DNA of 64,000 bases. Source: Actinomycetospora lemnae (GTDB taxonomy: Bacteria > Actinomycetota > Actinomycetes > Mycobacteriales > Pseudonocardiaceae). The notes under the pieces are model-generated. The model was not told where the DNA came from, searched no databases, and saw only the letters and a list, made by a program, of their open reading frames with translations. Each line of letters starts with the position of its first letter. Positions within the stretch are counted from its first letter, which is position 1. The DNA is taken from the NCBI RefSeq assembly GCF_028737315.1, contig NZ_JAQZAO010000013.1, positions 62,001 to 126,000 of the forward strand, read 5' to 3'. The position numbers and the translations under genes were made by a program. Positions 50,289 through 58,880 of this stretch are shown in pieces.

Positions 50289-51379
50289 CAAGCGACCTCG
50301 GCGCGCAGCTGCTCGGCGGCAAGGGTCATCGACTCGAGCTTGGCACGGGCGAGCGGGCGCGGGAGGGAGAACATGCCGCAGTCGGTCGTGAGGTGGATGC
50401 GCTCGGCGGGCACGTGCTCGAGCGCCTTGCGGACGCCGGCGACGATGTGGTCGGGGGTCTCGACGACGAGGCGCTTGATGTCGATGCACCCGATGCCGAG
50501 ACCCTTGTCGCTGGGGTAGCGCGACCAGAGGGCGAAGTCGTCGTCGGGGAAGCCGGTCTCGGCGAAGGCGTACTCGACGGCGTCGACCTGCAGGTCGTTC
50601 GCGACGAGCTCGTGGAAGCCGGCGTAGGGCGTGATGCCGATCTGCGCGCCGCTGCCGAGGTGGCAGATGTGGAACACGCGCAGGGCGTCGACGCCGTCGA
50701 GCGCGCGGTTCAGGGTCTCGACGACCAGCGGGTAGTCCTCCGGGGCGTGCAGCGTGAAGCCGACGTCGTCGAGCTGCAGGATCTCCACGCCCGCGGCGAC
50801 GGCGTCCTTGAACTCGGCGTTGTAGGCGTCCGCGAGGTCGGCGTAGAGGGCCTTCTTGTCGTGGTAGTGGCGGTCGGTGAGCCAGCCGGCGAGGTTGGCC
50901 GGGCCCATGCCGCTGCAGAACTTCACGGTGCGCGGGCTCACGGCGCGCGCGGCGCTCCACAGGTCGGCGAGGTGCATCGTGCCGCGGCCGATCGGGCCGT
51001 CGACGGCGACCTCGTTCCACGTGTTGGCGAACGCCGCGGTGCCCTCCCGGCCCAGGGCCGTGACCATGTGGTTCGGCGCGGGCTCCACCGTGATGCCGTC
51101 GAGGTGGTAGCTCGGGTAGAGCAGGAACGAGGAGATGAAGCCCTCGTGGCGGTCGTACCAGAGGTGGCCGTCGGTGGGGAGGTCGAGACCGACGGCGACC
51201 TGGTCGCCGATCATCGCCCGCACGCCGTCGCTGAACGCCTCGGCGAAGTCGCCGCGGCGCAGGGCCACGCGGATGTCCTCGCCACCGAGGTCGAAGGTGT
51301 TCCACTTCGGGCGCGGGTAGGAGCCCACCGCGGTGGTCGGGAAGAGGTGGCCGAAGTGGTCGCTGAGCCGGCGGGGCAT
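50288..51379 (-). CDS. MetE-like (cobalamin-independent methionine synthase II) family protein
   Basis: A 363-residue protein matching the C-terminal, catalytic half of MetE: GSYPRPKW near the start, LQLDDVGFT in the middle, and a zinc-type set in FHICHLG and TDCGMF. Short MetE-like proteins of this size include epoxyalkane:coenzyme M transferases and other thiol-transfer enzymes, so a role other than methionine synthesis is likely in this catabolic setting. The usual MetE N-terminal half is absent. Coupled to the FAH-family gene. Confidence 0.84.
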   Translation of the reverse strand: MPRRLSDHFGHLFPTTAVGSYPRPKWNTFDLGGEDIRVALRRGDFAEAFSDGVRAMIGDQVAVGLDLPTDGHLWYDRHEGFISSFLLYPSYHLDGITVEPAPNHMVTALGREGTAAFANTWNEVAVDGPIGRGTMHLADLWSAARAVSPRTVKFCSGMGPANLAGWLTDRHYHDKKALYADLADAYNAEFKDAVAAGVEILQLDDVGFTLHAPEDYPLVVETLNRALDGVDALRVFHICHLGSGAQIGITPYAGFHELVANDLQVDAVEYAFAETGFPDDDFALWSRYPSDKGLGIGCIDIKRLVVETPDHIVAGVRKALEHVPAERIHLTTDCGMFSLPRPLARAKLESMTLAAEQLRAEVA

Positions 51380-51482
51380 GGCGGGCCTCCACGTCGTCGA
51401 GGAGTCGTCGGGGTCGTGGCCCCACCGTGGCGGGCTCCCGGCGCCGGATCACGTGCCGAAACGGTTGCGATTGGGCCTTGAC

Positions 51483-52352
51483 TCAGGTGACCGCGAGCAG
51501 GTCCGCGGCCTGCCGGAACGCGAGGGCCGTGCGCGAGTCGTCGTCGGGGCGCGTGGCCACCGAGACCTGGGCGTCCTCGCCCGCGAGCGGCACGAAGCAG
51601 ACGTCGGGACGCGGGAAGTAGCGCTCGGCGAGCTCGCCGTGAACGCCGAGCATCCCCGACGTCGCCACGGCCGCCGGGATGGCGGCCGGGGTGCGCACGA
51701 CCGGGCTGCGCCGCGACGCCTGCCCGGTGACGCCCGCCCACCGGCCGAGGCCCGGGTGGCGCCCGGACACGGCCACCCAGGGCCGGCCGTCCACGTCGCA
51801 CTCGTCGAGGCGGTCGGCGTCGGCGAGCGGGGAGGAGGCGGGGACGACGGCGACGCGCGGGGTCGCGAACAGCCGGTCGAGGCGCACGCCGTCCACCGGT
51901 CCGACGTCGTGGATCAGGGCGACGTCGACGTCGCCGACCCGCACCGCCTCGTACTGCGTGTCCCAGTCCAGCTCGATGTGCACGAGCGTGCGCCCCGGCA
52001 GCTGGGCGGTGACGAGCTCGCGCAGCGCGGGCCACCGGTCGGCCGCCCCGAAGCCCAGGACGCCGACGCGCACGACGGCGTCGTCGGGTGCCGGCGGCGC
52101 GTCGCGGACGGCGGCGGCGAGGTCGTCGACGCGGGCCAGCACGTCGCGGGCCCGCTCGACCAGCCGGGTGCCCGCGGGCGTGAGGTCGACCCGCCGGCTG
52201 GTGCGGTCGAACAGGCGCGCGCCGACCTCCTTCTCCAGGGCGCGGACGTGCCGCCCGAAGGCCTGCGGCGCGATGTAGTGCCGCTCCGCCGCCTTCCGGA
52301 AGTGCCGCTCCTCCGCGAGCGTCACCACATAGCGGAGTTCTCGTATGTCCAT
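51483..52352 (-). CDS. LysR-family transcriptional regulator
   Basis: A 289-residue LysR regulator. The N-terminal winged helix (MDIRELRYVVTLAEERHFRKAAE, RHVRALEKEVGARLFDRTSRR) occupies about 1-60; the remainder is a periplasmic-binding-protein-like effector domain. It reads in the same direction as the MetE-like, FAH-family and MBL genes 104 bases downstream, and may control them though it is not divergent from them. Divergent from the SDR/QueA-like pair. Confidence 0.9.
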   Translation of the reverse strand: MDIRELRYVVTLAEERHFRKAAERHYIAPQAFGRHVRALEKEVGARLFDRTSRRVDLTPAGTRLVERARDVLARVDDLAAAVRDAPPAPDDAVVRVGVLGFGAADRWPALRELVTAQLPGRTLVHIELDWDTQYEAVRVGDVDVALIHDVGPVDGVRLDRLFATPRVAVVPASSPLADADRLDECDVDGRPWVAVSGRHPGLGRWAGVTGQASRRSPVVRTPAAIPAAVATSGMLGVHGELAERYFPRPDVCFVPLAGEDAQVSVATRPDDDSRTALAFRQAADLLAVT

Positions 52353-52447
52353 GTGTGCGCCTCCGTCCCGGCGACGCTACTGCGCGGCGAGGGCGGGAGG
52401 AACCGCCGCTTGACCTGCAGCGTCGTTGAGGTCGCACCGTCGGTGGG

Positions 52448-53140
52448 GTGAACGAACACCGGCCCACGGCCCTCATCACCGGCGCCTCCCGCGGACTGGG
52501 TCGCGCCCTCACCGCCGACCTCGCCCGGGACGGCTGGCGGGTCGTCGTCGACGCCCGCCACGGCGACGCGCTCGCCGACGCCGTCGCCGGCCTGCCCGGC
52601 GTCGTCGACGTCCCCGGCGACGTCACCGACCCCGCGCACCGCACCGCCCTCGCGGAGGCCGCCGACGACCTCGGCGGCCTCGACGTCCTCGTCCTCAACG
52701 CGAGCCTGCTCGGGCCCAGCCCGCAGCCCGCGCTCGCCGACTACCCCCTCGACGTGCTCGAACAGGTGCTGCGCGTCAACGTCGTCGCGCCGCTCGGGCT
52801 GGTCCAGGCCCTGCGGTCGCTGCTGCGGCCCGGGGCGCGCATCCTCGCGATCACCTCGGACGCCGGGGCCGAGCCGATGGCGGGCTGGGGCGGCTACGGC
52901 ACGTCGAAGGCGGCGCTGGAGTTCCTGTCCTCGGTCCTGGCCGTCGAGAACCCCCAGTGGCGCGTGCACGTCGTCGACCCCGGCGACATGCGCACCGTCA
53001 TGCACCAGGAGGCCTTCCCGGGCGAGGACATCAGCGACCGCCCGGAGCCCGAGACCGTCGTCCCGGCCCTGCGCGCGCTCATCGACGGCGACCGGCCGAG
53101 CGGCCGGCACCGCGCCGCGGACCTGGTGGTGACGTCGTGA
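52448..53140 (+). CDS. SDR-family oxidoreductase
   Basis: A 230-residue SDR. TGASRGLG lies at about 10-17, NAS in place of NAG at about 88, Ser in LAITSDAGAE and Tyr-Lys in GGYGTSKAALE. The GWGGYGTSKAAL segment and PGDMRTVMHQEA are characteristic of a small SDR group often found next to QueA-like genes in actinobacteria. GTG start. Its stop overlaps the QueA-like start by four bases. Confidence 0.88.
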   Translation: MNEHRPTALITGASRGLGRALTADLARDGWRVVVDARHGDALADAVAGLPGVVDVPGDVTDPAHRTALAEAADDLGGLDVLVLNASLLGPSPQPALADYPLDVLEQVLRVNVVAPLGLVQALRSLLRPGARILAITSDAGAEPMAGWGGYGTSKAALEFLSSVLAVENPQWRVHVVDPGDMRTVMHQEAFPGEDISDRPEPETVVPALRALIDGDRPSGRHRAADLVVTS

Positions 53141-54204
53141 GCGTCGTCGACGGTCGAGCTCCGCGGCGCTCCGTCTCCGTCGTCCCCCTCACCCGCTTCG
53201 TCCTCCCCGCCGACGCCGAGGCGCACGAGCCCCCGGAGCACCGCGGGCTCGCGCGCGACGGGGTGCGGCTGCTCGTCGCGCGGCCCGGGGCCGTCGAGCA
53301 CCGGCGGTTCGACGAGCTCGACAGCGTCCTCGACCCCGGCGACCTGCTCGTCGTCAACACCTCCGCGACGCTGCCGGCCGCGCTCGACGTCCGGCACCAG
53401 GACGGGCGGGCGATGACGCTGCACGTCGCGACGGCGCTCGACGACGGCGACTGGGTCGTCGAACCGCGCCGCCCCGACGGGCCCGAGACCGACGTGGCCG
53501 TGGGCGACCGGATCGGCCCGCCCGGGCTCGTCCTCACGCTCGTCGCGCCCTACCCCGACGAGCACGCACCGCGGCGGCTGTGGCGGGCGCGGCCGTGGCC
53601 GCCGGTCGGGCTCGCGGGCTACCTCGCGACGTACGGCCGGCCCATCGCCTACGGGCACCTCGCCGGCCGGTTCCCGCTGGCCGACCACCAGACCGTCTAC
53701 GCCACCGTGCCGGGCAGCGCGGAGATGCCGAGCGCGGGGCGGCCGCTGTCGGAGCGCCTGCTCGTGCGGCTGATGGCGCGCGGGATCACGGTGGCGCCGC
53801 TGGTGCTGCACGCCGGGGTCTCGAGTCCCGAGAAGCACGAGCCGCCGACGCCCGAGCGCTTCGTGGTGCCGGCGGCGACGGCCCGGTTGGTGAACTCGGC
53901 GCGTGAGGCCGGGTCGCGGGTCGTCGCGGTCGGGACGACGGTCGTGCGAGCGCTCGAGACCGTGGCCGCGCCCGACGGGACCGTGTCCCCGGGACGCGGG
54001 TGGACCGATCTCGTCCTCGGCGCCGACCGCCCCGCCCGCACCGTCACGGGGCTGATCTCCGGGCTGCACGAGCCGGAGGCGAGCCACCTGGCGTTGCTTG
54101 AAGCTGTCGCGGGCCCGGCGCTGGTCGGGCGGGCGTACGCGGCGGCGGTCGCGGCGCGCTACCTGTGGCACGAGTTCGGCGACTCGACGCTCCTGCTGCC
54201 CTAG
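53137..54204 (+). CDS. QueA-like S-adenosylmethionine:tRNA ribosyltransferase-isomerase family protein
   Basis: A 355-residue QueA-family protein: DLLVVNTSATLPAAL, PIAYGHL and the QTVYATVPGSAEMPSAGRPL region, LHAGVSSPE and GTTVVRALET are recognisable. QueA makes epoxyqueuosine in tRNA. No other queuosine genes are in the window, and actinobacteria of this kind usually lack the pathway, so an alternative reaction is likely. Coupled to the SDR gene by GTGA, which suggests the two enzymes act together. Confidence 0.86.
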   Translation: MSVVDGRAPRRSVSVVPLTRFVLPADAEAHEPPEHRGLARDGVRLLVARPGAVEHRRFDELDSVLDPGDLLVVNTSATLPAALDVRHQDGRAMTLHVATALDDGDWVVEPRRPDGPETDVAVGDRIGPPGLVLTLVAPYPDEHAPRRLWRARPWPPVGLAGYLATYGRPIAYGHLAGRFPLADHQTVYATVPGSAEMPSAGRPLSERLLVRLMARGITVAPLVLHAGVSSPEKHEPPTPERFVVPAATARLVNSAREAGSRVVAVGTTVVRALETVAAPDGTVSPGRGWTDLVLGADRPARTVTGLISGLHEPEASHLALLEAVAGPALVGRAYAAAVAARYLWHEFGDSTLLLP

Positions 54205-54253
54205 CGTGGATCGTGCTTGACCCTCACGCGACGAGAGGCTCCACGGTGGTCCC

Positions 54254-55036
54254 ATGACCGAGACGGCAGCGGGGACGACCACCACCTGGACGGTGGGACA
54301 GGTCGCCGAGCGCTCCGGGGTGACGGTGCGGACCCTGCACCACTACGACGAGATCGGGCTCCTGCGCCCAAGCCGTCGCAGTGCAGCGGGGTACCGGCTC
54401 TACACCCCGGACGACCTCGTGCGGCTGCAGCACGTCGTCGTCTACCGGCGGCTCGGGTTCGCGCTCGAGGAGGTCGCGGTCCTCCTCGACGACCCCGAGG
54501 CCGACGTCGCCGCGCACCTGCGTCGGCAGCGGGCCGAGGTCATGTCCCGGCTGGACGAGCTGACCGAGCTCGTCACGGCCATCGACCGAGCCCTGGAGGC
54601 AGAGGTGTCCGGAATCCAGCTCACGCCCGAGGAGCAGCGCGAGCTGTTCGGTGAGGGCTTCAAGGAGGAGTACCAGCAGGAGGCGCAGGAGCGCTGGGGC
54701 GACACGGAGGCGTGGCGGCAGTCCCAGAGGCGCACGGCGGGCTACACGAAGGCCGACTGGCAGGCGATGAAGGCCGAGATGGACGAGGTCAACGCCCGGT
54801 TCGTCGCGGCCCTGCAGGCCGGCGAGCCCGCCGACGGCGAGCGCGCGATGGACGTGGCCGAGGCCCATCGGCAGCACATCAGCCGGTGGTTCTACGACTG
54901 CCCGCCGGAGATGCACGCCTGCATCTCCGACATGTATGTCTCCGACCCGCGGTTCACGAAGACCTACGAGGACCTCGCGCCCGGGCTGGCGCCGTACGTC
55001 CGCGACGCCGTGCACGCCAACACGGCCCGGTCCTGA
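54254..55036 (+). CDS. TipA-type MerR regulator with TipAS domain
   Basis: A 260-residue regulator. The MerR helix-turn-helix is at about 12-80 (VGQVAERSGVTVRTLHHYDEIGLL), followed by a coiled linker and a TipAS drug-binding domain. Cys216 in WFYDCPPEMH corresponds to the Cys that binds thiostrepton-type peptides covalently in TipAL. It should activate transcription on binding thiopeptide antibiotics. The target genes are not evident. Its 3' end overlaps the SARP gene on the other strand by 73 bases. Confidence 0.9.
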   Translation: MTETAAGTTTTWTVGQVAERSGVTVRTLHHYDEIGLLRPSRRSAAGYRLYTPDDLVRLQHVVVYRRLGFALEEVAVLLDDPEADVAAHLRRQRAEVMSRLDELTELVTAIDRALEAEVSGIQLTPEEQRELFGEGFKEEYQQEAQERWGDTEAWRQSQRRTAGYTKADWQAMKAEMDEVNARFVAALQAGEPADGERAMDVAEAHRQHISRWFYDCPPEMHACISDMYVSDPRFTKTYEDLAPGLAPYVRDAVHANTARS

Positions 55037-58020
55037 CGCCTCCCCGCGTCGAGGCGTTCGAGCGTCAACCGGACGACCTCGGCATCGGGCAGCGCCCCGC
55101 CGCGCGCCACCACGGCGTCGAACCCGGGCAGCCGGTCCCGCAGCACGTCGACCATCTCCTGGATGTCGGCGGCGTCGGCGGGCTCGAAGGGCAGGGCTGT
55201 GGTGGCACCCGCGGCCTGGATCGCCCCGTGCAGCAGGGCCGCGAGCTCGTCCTCGCCGAGCGCGACGAAGACGCCGAAGAGGTGACGCAGCGAGAGCCAC
55301 TGGTTCGCCCAGTCCCCGCCGCGGAACCAGGTGTCGACGACGTCGCGGAACCCGACGACGGCAGCGTCCAGCTCGCCACGCTTCGCCCGCACCGAGAGCT
55401 CCTCGGTGCGGGCGAACGCGTGCAGCCATCGGTGGTCGACCGACGCGGCGAGCTCCGCGCTCTCCTGCAGCAGCGCGACGGCCCGATCGGGGTCGGTGCG
55501 CTCCCGGGCGAGCCCTTCGGCGTAGTCGGCCATCGCGAGCGCGGTCGGGTTGCCACACCGGACCGCGGCACGCCGGGCCGCGGCCGCCGCTCCCAGCGCT
55601 CCGGCGCCGCCGGTACTCGTCCGCGCCACGGAGGACATGTAGGACGCGTGCGCGATCAGGCCGTCGACGCCCGTCGCCTCCGCCGCCGCGACCATCCGGT
55701 CCATCGCCCGCACCGCTGCGTCGGGGTACCCGAGGTAGAACAGCGCGTTGCCGGCGACGCGTTCGGCCAGCCCGAGGGTCGGCACGCCGAGGCGTCCGGC
55801 CGCCTCCTCGGCCTCCTGGGCCTGCTCGACGGCTTCGGCGAGGGCGCCGCGGACGAAGCTGCCGTACCCCACGACCGCCCGGACGACGGCGTAGAGCGGC
55901 CGTCCCGGCGCGCCCGGCACCGCCGACGCGGCCGCCGCCCAGCGGAACACCTCCCCGCGCAGGGTGCGGATGCCGAACTCGCGGACCGCGGCGACCAGAC
56001 CCATCGCCGTGTCGAGATCGGCGGTGCTCGTCCCGTCGGCGGCGAGGGCGAGGCTGCGACGGACCGCCTCCCGCAGGTCCTCGAGGTCGCGCTCGAAGGA
56101 GCGGACGCCGTCGACCTCGCGGGCTCCGTGGAGCTCCTCGGCCGCCGCGCGCGCCGAGCGCAGGTAGGACGCCGCGTGCGCCCGCCGCCACACGGCCGTG
56201 TCGCCGTGCTCCTCGAGCCGGGCCCGGCCGAACGCGCGCAGCGTCTCCAGCAGCCTGTAGCGCATGCGACCGGCGGACTCGGTCGCGACCACCATCGACT
56301 TGTCGACCAGCCCGGCCAGCACGACGGCGACGTCGCCGCGGTCGAGGACTCTGCCGGCGCACACGTCCTCCACGCGCGGCAGGTCGAACGCGCCCGCGAA
56401 CACCGACAGGCGGGCGAACAGCTCCTGCTCCGCGTCCGTGAGCAGGTCGTAGGACCAGGTCACGACGTCGACGAGCGCGTGGTGGCGCGGGTCCCGCCCG
56501 CGGATGCCTGCCAGCAGCCGGAACCGTTCGTCCAGCCGGTCGGCGAGGTCCGCGCAGGTCAAGGAGCGCACCCGGGCGGCCGCGAGCTCGAGGGCCAGCG
56601 GCACCCCGTCCAGCCGCCGGCAGATCTCGGCCACCTCGCGGCGGTTGGACTCGTCGACGACGAAGCCGGGCCGTGCCGCGCAGGCGCGCACGGCGAACAG
56701 GGCGACGCTCGAGCTGTCGCGCAGCTCGGTGAGCGTCACCTCGCTCGACGCCGGGACCGGCAGCGGCGGGAGCGACCACGTGATCTCCCCGGGCAGGCCG
56801 ACCGGTTCCCGGCTGGTGGCCAGCACCCGCATCGTCGGGCAGTGCCGCAGCACCCGGCCGACCAGCGGGGCGACGCCGTCGAGGACGTGCTCGCAGTTGT
56901 CGAGCACCAGCAGCAGCGATCGTCCGGCGAGCACGTCGACGATTGAGTCCTCCAGCGAGCGCTCCGGGCGACGTTGCAGCTCGAGAGCACCGGCGACGGC
57001 CCCGGTGACCGAGCTCGACCCGTGCACCGGCGCCAGCTCGACGACCCGGACGCCGTCCGCCGTGCCCGTCGTCGCGGCGAGCTCGAGGGCGAGGCGGGTC
57101 TTGCCGACGCCACCCGGCCCGGTGATCGTGACCAACCGGCCGTCGGCGAGGAGCCCGCGGACGAGGGCGAGCTGGTCGTCACGGCCCAGGAGCTCGTCGT
57201 GCCGCGGCGACACCGGCGCTGTTGGGGCCGTGGCGGGAGCGTCGTGGACGAGGCCCTCGCGCTCGGTGAGGATGTCGCGTTCCAGGGCCCGGATCGCGGG
57301 CGACGGGTCGAGTCCCAGCTCGTCGCGCAGCATGCGACGTAGCTCCTGGGCCCGGCGCAGCGCCTCGGCCTGGCGCCCGCTGCGCGCGAGAGCGGTCATC
57401 AGCTGGGCCCAGAACCGCTCCCGCAGGGCGTGCTCGTCGACCAGCGCCTCGAGCATCCCGACGACCCCGCGGTGCTCCCCGCACGCCAGCCGGGCGTCGA
57501 CGGCGAGCTCCTGGGCCACCGTCCGCAGCTCGTCGAGCCGCGCGGCCTCGGTACGGACGGCCTCCTCAGCGGAGAACTCGACGAACGCCGGCCCGCGCCA
57601 TTCGGCCAGCGCGGCCTCGGCCTCGTCCCGAGCGCCCCGCGGATCGGTCGCCAGCAGGGCCTGGGCACGGGCGAGCCCGGCCTCGAAGCGCGCGGCGTCG
57701 ACGGCGTCGTCAGGAGCGGTGAGGCGGTAACCCGGCGCGCAGGTCTCCACCCGCGGCCCGCCCGGCGTGTCATCGAGGACCCGGCGCAGCCGCGAGACGT
57801 GGGTCTGCACCGTGGCCAGCGCGGTCGACGGCGGCGACGACCCCCAGAGCGCATCGGCGAGCCGGTCGAGCGGCACCACCCGGCCGCGGTGGGCGAGCAG
57901 CACGCCGAGCAGCAGCCGCGGCTTCGCCCCGCCGACGGCCACGACCGTGCCGCCGCGGACCACCTCGACAGGCCCCAGCACACGGCACTCCACCCTGCTG
58001 ATGGTGACGTAGCGCGACAC
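54964..58020 (-). CDS. AfsR/SARP-type regulator with NB-ARC ATPase domain
   Basis: A 1018-residue regulator. An OmpR-type DNA-binding domain (15-100, AKPRLLLGVLLAHRGRVV, VQTHVSRLRRVL) and a bacterial transcriptional activation domain (105-250) are followed by an NB-ARC ATPase with Walker A GPGGVGKT (301-308), LLVLDNCEHVLD and ATSREP. The C-terminal 500 residues are helical, TPR-like. AfsR-type proteins respond to nutritional or cell signals and control secondary metabolism. The last 28 residues are antisense to the MerR gene and look like read-through. Start uncertain: GTG 58020 or an internal GTG near 57993. Confidence 0.88.
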   Translation of the reverse strand: MSRYVTISRVECRVLGPVEVVRGGTVVAVGGAKPRLLLGVLLAHRGRVVPLDRLADALWGSSPPSTALATVQTHVSRLRRVLDDTPGGPRVETCAPGYRLTAPDDAVDAARFEAGLARAQALLATDPRGARDEAEAALAEWRGPAFVEFSAEEAVRTEAARLDELRTVAQELAVDARLACGEHRGVVGMLEALVDEHALRERFWAQLMTALARSGRQAEALRRAQELRRMLRDELGLDPSPAIRALERDILTEREGLVHDAPATAPTAPVSPRHDELLGRDDQLALVRGLLADGRLVTITGPGGVGKTRLALELAATTGTADGVRVVELAPVHGSSSVTGAVAGALELQRRPERSLEDSIVDVLAGRSLLLVLDNCEHVLDGVAPLVGRVLRHCPTMRVLATSREPVGLPGEITWSLPPLPVPASSEVTLTELRDSSSVALFAVRACAARPGFVVDESNRREVAEICRRLDGVPLALELAAARVRSLTCADLADRLDERFRLLAGIRGRDPRHHALVDVVTWSYDLLTDAEQELFARLSVFAGAFDLPRVEDVCAGRVLDRGDVAVVLAGLVDKSMVVATESAGRMRYRLLETLRAFGRARLEEHGDTAVWRRAHAASYLRSARAAAEELHGAREVDGVRSFERDLEDLREAVRRSLALAADGTSTADLDTAMGLVAAVREFGIRTLRGEVFRWAAAASAVPGAPGRPLYAVVRAVVGYGSFVRGALAEAVEQAQEAEEAAGRLGVPTLGLAERVAGNALFYLGYPDAAVRAMDRMVAAAEATGVDGLIAHASYMSSVARTSTGGAGALGAAAAARRAAVRCGNPTALAMADYAEGLARERTDPDRAVALLQESAELAASVDHRWLHAFARTEELSVRAKRGELDAAVVGFRDVVDTWFRGGDWANQWLSLRHLFGVFVALGEDELAALLHGAIQAAGATTALPFEPADAADIQEMVDVLRDRLPGFDAVVARGGALPDAEVVRLTLERLDAGRRQDRAVLACTASRTYGASPGARSS

Positions 58021-58127
58021 CTCACCGAAGACTCGTCAGCCGATCGATACGGGTTTGTCAGGGAGGTCGGTGACCCTTCGTGTCACAGCGGTCGGGACCC
58101 CGGCCCGAGGGACCGAGGAGGAACGCC

Positions 58128-58364
58128 ATGCCGTTCGTGGAGATCAAGGTGATCGACGGAGTGTTCGACACCGAGGAGAAGGCCGAGATGGTCAGGGCCG
58201 TCACCGAGGCGATGATCGGCGTCGAGGGCGAGGCCATGCGCGGGGCCACCTGGGTGACCGTCCAGGACGTCGCCAGCGGCGAGTGGGGCATCGGCGGCAA
58301 GCTCATGACCGCCGAGGACATCAAGGCCCTGCGCGGGCAGACCGCGACGACCGGCGCACGGTGA
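58128..58364 (+). CDS. 4-oxalocrotonate tautomerase family protein
   Basis: A 78-residue tautomerase: MPFVEIKVIDGVF gives Pro1 as the catalytic base after Met removal, and EEKAEMVRAVTEAM is the family helix. Such proteins tautomerise enols or hydrate haloacids. The ATG follows GAGGAGGAACGCC. It starts 108 bases from the divergent SARP gene and is followed four bases later by a cupin gene, so the two form a small operon. Confidence 0.86.
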   Translation: MPFVEIKVIDGVFDTEEKAEMVRAVTEAMIGVEGEAMRGATWVTVQDVASGEWGIGGKLMTAEDIKALRGQTATTGAR

Positions 58365-58368
58365 CGTC

Positions 58369-58761
58369 GTGCGTATCCGCCGAGAGGACCTGTCGGTCAT
58401 CATGGACGTGCCGGGCGCGACGGCTCGGCAGATCAGCGGATTCGGCGACGTCTCGGGATACGGGTCGCTCGCCGCCGAGTGGTTCTCGCTGGGTGCGGGC
58501 ACCGACATCGCCCCGCTGCTCCAGGGGCTGCCGTCCAACAGCTGCCACGCCCCGCACTGGGGCTACCTGATGTCGGGCGAGGTGGTCGTCACCTACGCCG
58601 ACGGGGCCACCGAGACGATCCACGGCGGCGACCTCTTCTACTGGCCGCCCGGGCACTCGGTCCGCGTCGAGCGCGACGCGGAGATCATCCTGTTCAGTCC
58701 CGCGCAGGAGCACAACACCGTGATCGACCACATGAAGACGGTGCTGGCGGGCGCGGGCTGA
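58369..58761 (+). CDS. cupin-domain protein
   Basis: A 130-residue single cupin, with HWGYLMSGEVVVTYADG as first and DLFYWPPGHSVRVERDAEIIL as second conserved segment. Motif 1 has few His residues, so metal binding is uncertain. GTG start four bases after the tautomerase stop. The function is unknown; co-transcription with a tautomerase suggests processing of a keto-acid. Confidence 0.82.
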   Translation: MRIRREDLSVIMDVPGATARQISGFGDVSGYGSLAAEWFSLGAGTDIAPLLQGLPSNSCHAPHWGYLMSGEVVVTYADGATETIHGGDLFYWPPGHSVRVERDAEIILFSPAQEHNTVIDHMKTVLAGAG

Positions 58762-58880
58762 CGCGCTCGCCGCCACCGGTCGGCCCGGGTCCGTTCGGCG
58801 GTCCCGGGCGGCCGATGGTCGACGTCGGCTCGACTTCGGTCGGATGTGGGGGCCGTGCCCGCCCACCTACTCTCCGCGAC

